A DNA stretch of 6,216 nt from Pseudomonadota bacterium (GTDB lineage: Bacteria > Pseudomonadota > Gammaproteobacteria > Natronospirales > REEB76), in the NCBI GenBank assembly GCA_021779005.1, contig JAJYBN010000074.1:1-6216 (forward strand), written 5' to 3'. Position numbers and translations under genes: made by a program. This document shows, in pieces, positions 4,728 to 6,216 of the stretch. The notes beneath the pieces were generated by a model. It did no database searches and was not told the origin of the DNA. It was given only the letters and a program-made list of their open reading frames with translations. Each line of letters starts with the position of its first letter. The stretch's first letter is position 1.

Positions 4728-6216
4728 CCGTTCCAGATGCCGCTGGTTGTCTGCGCCGCAGCAGCGAGTTGCGCAGTGCCCATTCGTCTTCGGTACTCAC
4801 GTTTTCCAGGAACCGTACTGCTTCGGCCACCTGCACCGCCAGCGGCACGCCATCGCGGTAGAGCACACGGTTGTCGCCCTGCACCGGGACACGCGCGCCG
4901 GGTGTGACGATACCCACCAGGTTCAGAACATCGGCAGCCGACACCGATACCAGCTCAACGGATTTTTCACGGCGGCGGACTTCCCGCAGCGCGCCTACCG
5001 CTTCCGGGAGGGCGAACTGTTCGCCGGCGAAACCGTCCACAAAGCGCCCACCACGCAGTTCGCCGCGGGCTTCCAGCCTCCTATATATATAGAGCAGCTC
5101 GCGCCAGGGCGGCAGCCCGCTCTCCCGTTCCAGCACTTTGCGAAACACTACGCCGTAACGCCGCAGCAAAGCCTGTGCGAGATGGTTGAGCGCCTCGCCG
5201 TCAGCGGCGGTATCGCCTGTAACCAGGCGTCGCGCAGTCAGCGACCAGCGTCCGGCCTGGTCGACGCCAGTTTCCCGGCCGTGGCGCAGCCGGTAACACG
5301 CCGTCTGCCCGATAGGTGCGCGCTTGGACGTGGGCGTGATGAGTGCGCGCAAGCCTGCGAAAGTATCGGACGCCGCCAATCCCCAGGCGGCGAGTTCGCC
5401 GAGCCCGGTCTCCACCTGGGTACGCAACAGGCCAGTGAACTCCACCAGATCAGCGAAGAACAGTGCGCCATGTTGCTTGAGCGCGTCATGCAGACTGCGT
5501 GCTGCATGCGAAAGATTGATGGCGGCCGGGTCGGGCATTTGCGCCAGGCCACGCCAGTGAGACAAGGCATCACGCGCCACGAATGTGATGGGCGTGCTGC
5601 GCATCGGCCCAGCGTGACGTTCCTCATCACCAGTACGCGGTGGCTGCAATCGCATCCAGGCTACGCTGCCACCGGCGCACAGCTGGTCCAGCATGTAGGG
5701 AGCGTAGTCCGCCACACGCGCCGGCAGGATATCGCTCTCCCAGGCAGCCGCCGGAGTTGAGAAACCTTCCAGCTGCTCGAGTGCAGCAGCCAGCGCCGCC
5801 GCACCATCAGTGCGCTGCGCGCCCACGCCGTGCCATTCGAACAGGAAACGCAGGTAATCAGCCGGCGCCACCGGCTCGATCTCGCTGCGTAACCGTTTGA
5901 GTGTGTAACGGTGGATGCGTGCCAGCAGCCGTCGCTCGCACCATTCGGTGTCCACAGCATCTTTCTGGAAATGGCCACGCATGATGGCGCCTTCAGCTTC
6001 CAGCGCCAGCAGTGCGGGCTCGACCTCGGTGACCGCGAGACCCAGGTCATCTGCCAAGGTTTTGGAAGTCACCGGACCGGATGCCTCCAGACGACTGCGC
6101 AACAATTCCATCAACGCGGTTTCACGCGCCAGCGGTTCATCACCGGGCTCAACGATCGATTCGATAGGCGGATCGAGCGCCGCATCGGGAAACACTGCCA
6201 GTAATTCCCGCAGTCG
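4720..6216 (-). CDS. lhr: Lhr-type large ATP-dependent helicase, C-terminal part (5' end outside the window)
   Basis: The frame is open to the right edge; 498 residues and the stop are visible. The N-terminal motor (two RecA-like domains, normally about 800-900 residues) is outside, so the family call rests on the C-terminal region. Visible marks are a Leu-Pro-Pro-like Asp-Pro-Pro-Ile-Glu-Ser-Ile-Val-Glu-Pro (fragment residues 15-24), and a winged-helix unit that includes Ala-Glu-Gly-Ala-Ile-Met-Arg-Gly (74-81). After it come Arg-Ile-His-Arg-Tyr-Thr (100-105), Pro-Ala-Asp-Tyr-Leu-Arg-Phe-Leu (118-125) and Trp-His-Gly-Val (128-131). The strongly conserved Arg-Arg-Tyr-Gly-Val-Val-Phe-Arg-Lys-Val-Leu (352-362) follows, with Pro-Pro-Trp-Arg-Glu-Leu (369-374), Arg-Arg-Leu-Glu-Ala-Arg-Gly-Glu-Leu-Arg-Gly-Gly-Arg-Phe (379-392) and Gly-Glu-Gln-Phe-Ala-Leu-Pro (398-404). 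Full-length Lhr proteins (about 1400-1550 residues) are 3'-to-5' translocating helicases linked to DNA repair; their C-terminal domain is built of winged helices and supports oligomer formation. The apparent Met at 6195 is an internal GTG (Val), not a start. Confidence 0.88.
   Translation of the reverse strand, partial: RLRELLAVFPDAALDPPIESIVEPGDEPLARETALMELLRSRLEASGPVTSKTLADDLGLAVTEVEPALLALEAEGAIMRGHFQKDAVDTEWCERRLLARIHRYTLKRLRSEIEPVAPADYLRFLFEWHGVGAQRTDGAAALAAALEQLEGFSTPAAAWESDILPARVADYAPYMLDQLCAGGSVAWMRLQPPRTGDEERHAGPMRSTPITFVARDALSHWRGLAQMPDPAAINLSHAARSLHDALKQHGALFFADLVEFTGLLRTQVETGLGELAAWGLAASDTFAGLRALITPTSKRAPIGQTACYRLRHGRETGVDQAGRWSLTARRLVTGDTAADGEALNHLAQALLRRYGVVFRKVLERESGLPPWRELLYIYRRLEARGELRGGRFVDGFAGEQFALPEAVGALREVRRREKSVELVSVSAADVLNLVGIVTPGARVPVQGDNRVLYRDGVPLAVQVAEAVRFLENVSTEDEWALRNSLLRRRQPAASGTVQ

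Noticed and set aside
4214..4783. 189-codon minus-strand open frame spanning the Lhr-DUF899 junction
   Set aside because: It is out of frame with both genes and has no family features; it would require an unlikely start inside Lhr.
4723..5760. 345-codon open frame on the plus strand, opposite the Lhr gene
   Set aside because: It lies entirely antisense to clearly conserved Lhr protein sequence; its own product is Gln/Arg/His-rich with no recognisable domain. Long antisense frames are common in GC-rich DNA.

Overview
The window looks like an ordinary stretch of a GC-rich proteobacterial chromosome, most likely gammaproteobacterial. This rests on overall base composition judged by eye, strong GGAG-type ribosome binding sites, and proteins (KefC-like antiporter, MctP-like symporter, full-length Lhr with its C-terminal extension) that resemble proteobacterial family members. 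I cannot name a genus. I see no rRNA, tRNA, CRISPR, transposase, integrase or phage gene, and no gene-free stretch above 300 bases. Coding density is high; the longest gap is the 153-base divergent spacer at 1926-2078.

Left part (1-1925, minus strand): a compact membrane-transport operon read right to left. A 63-residue DUF3311-type membrane protein comes first, then a 515-residue sodium:solute symporter of the MctP/YhjB (monocarboxylate) type. The third gene is a SemiSWEET (PQ-loop/MtN3) transporter, cut by the window edge. The symporter stop and the SemiSWEET start overlap as ATGA, which suggests translational coupling. A good candidate promoter (TTGACA...TACCTT) lies just upstream of the DUF3311 gene.

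Middle (1926-3881): a divergent intergenic region with a bulged inverted repeat, then a 600-residue KefC-type CPA2 cation:proton antiporter on the plus strand with a C-terminal nucleotide-binding TrkA-N (RCK/KTN) domain. No KefF/KefG ancillary oxidoreductase is next to it. A perfect 9-bp hairpin sits inside the last codons of this gene, where it converges with the next one.

Right part (3928-6216, minus strand): a DUF899 thioredoxin-like protein with a CPSC motif, preceded by the C-terminal 498 residues of an Lhr-type large helicase whose motor domains lie beyond the right edge. The two genes are 54 bases apart with an AT-rich possible promoter between them.

The three blocks do not obviously form one system: organic-acid and possibly sugar uptake, potassium/proton efflux, and nucleic-acid repair with a redox-like protein. 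I found no convincing new defence or mobile system. The points most worth checking are the SemiSWEET-symporter coupling, the DUF899 gene beside Lhr, and the structured DNA between and at the ends of genes.
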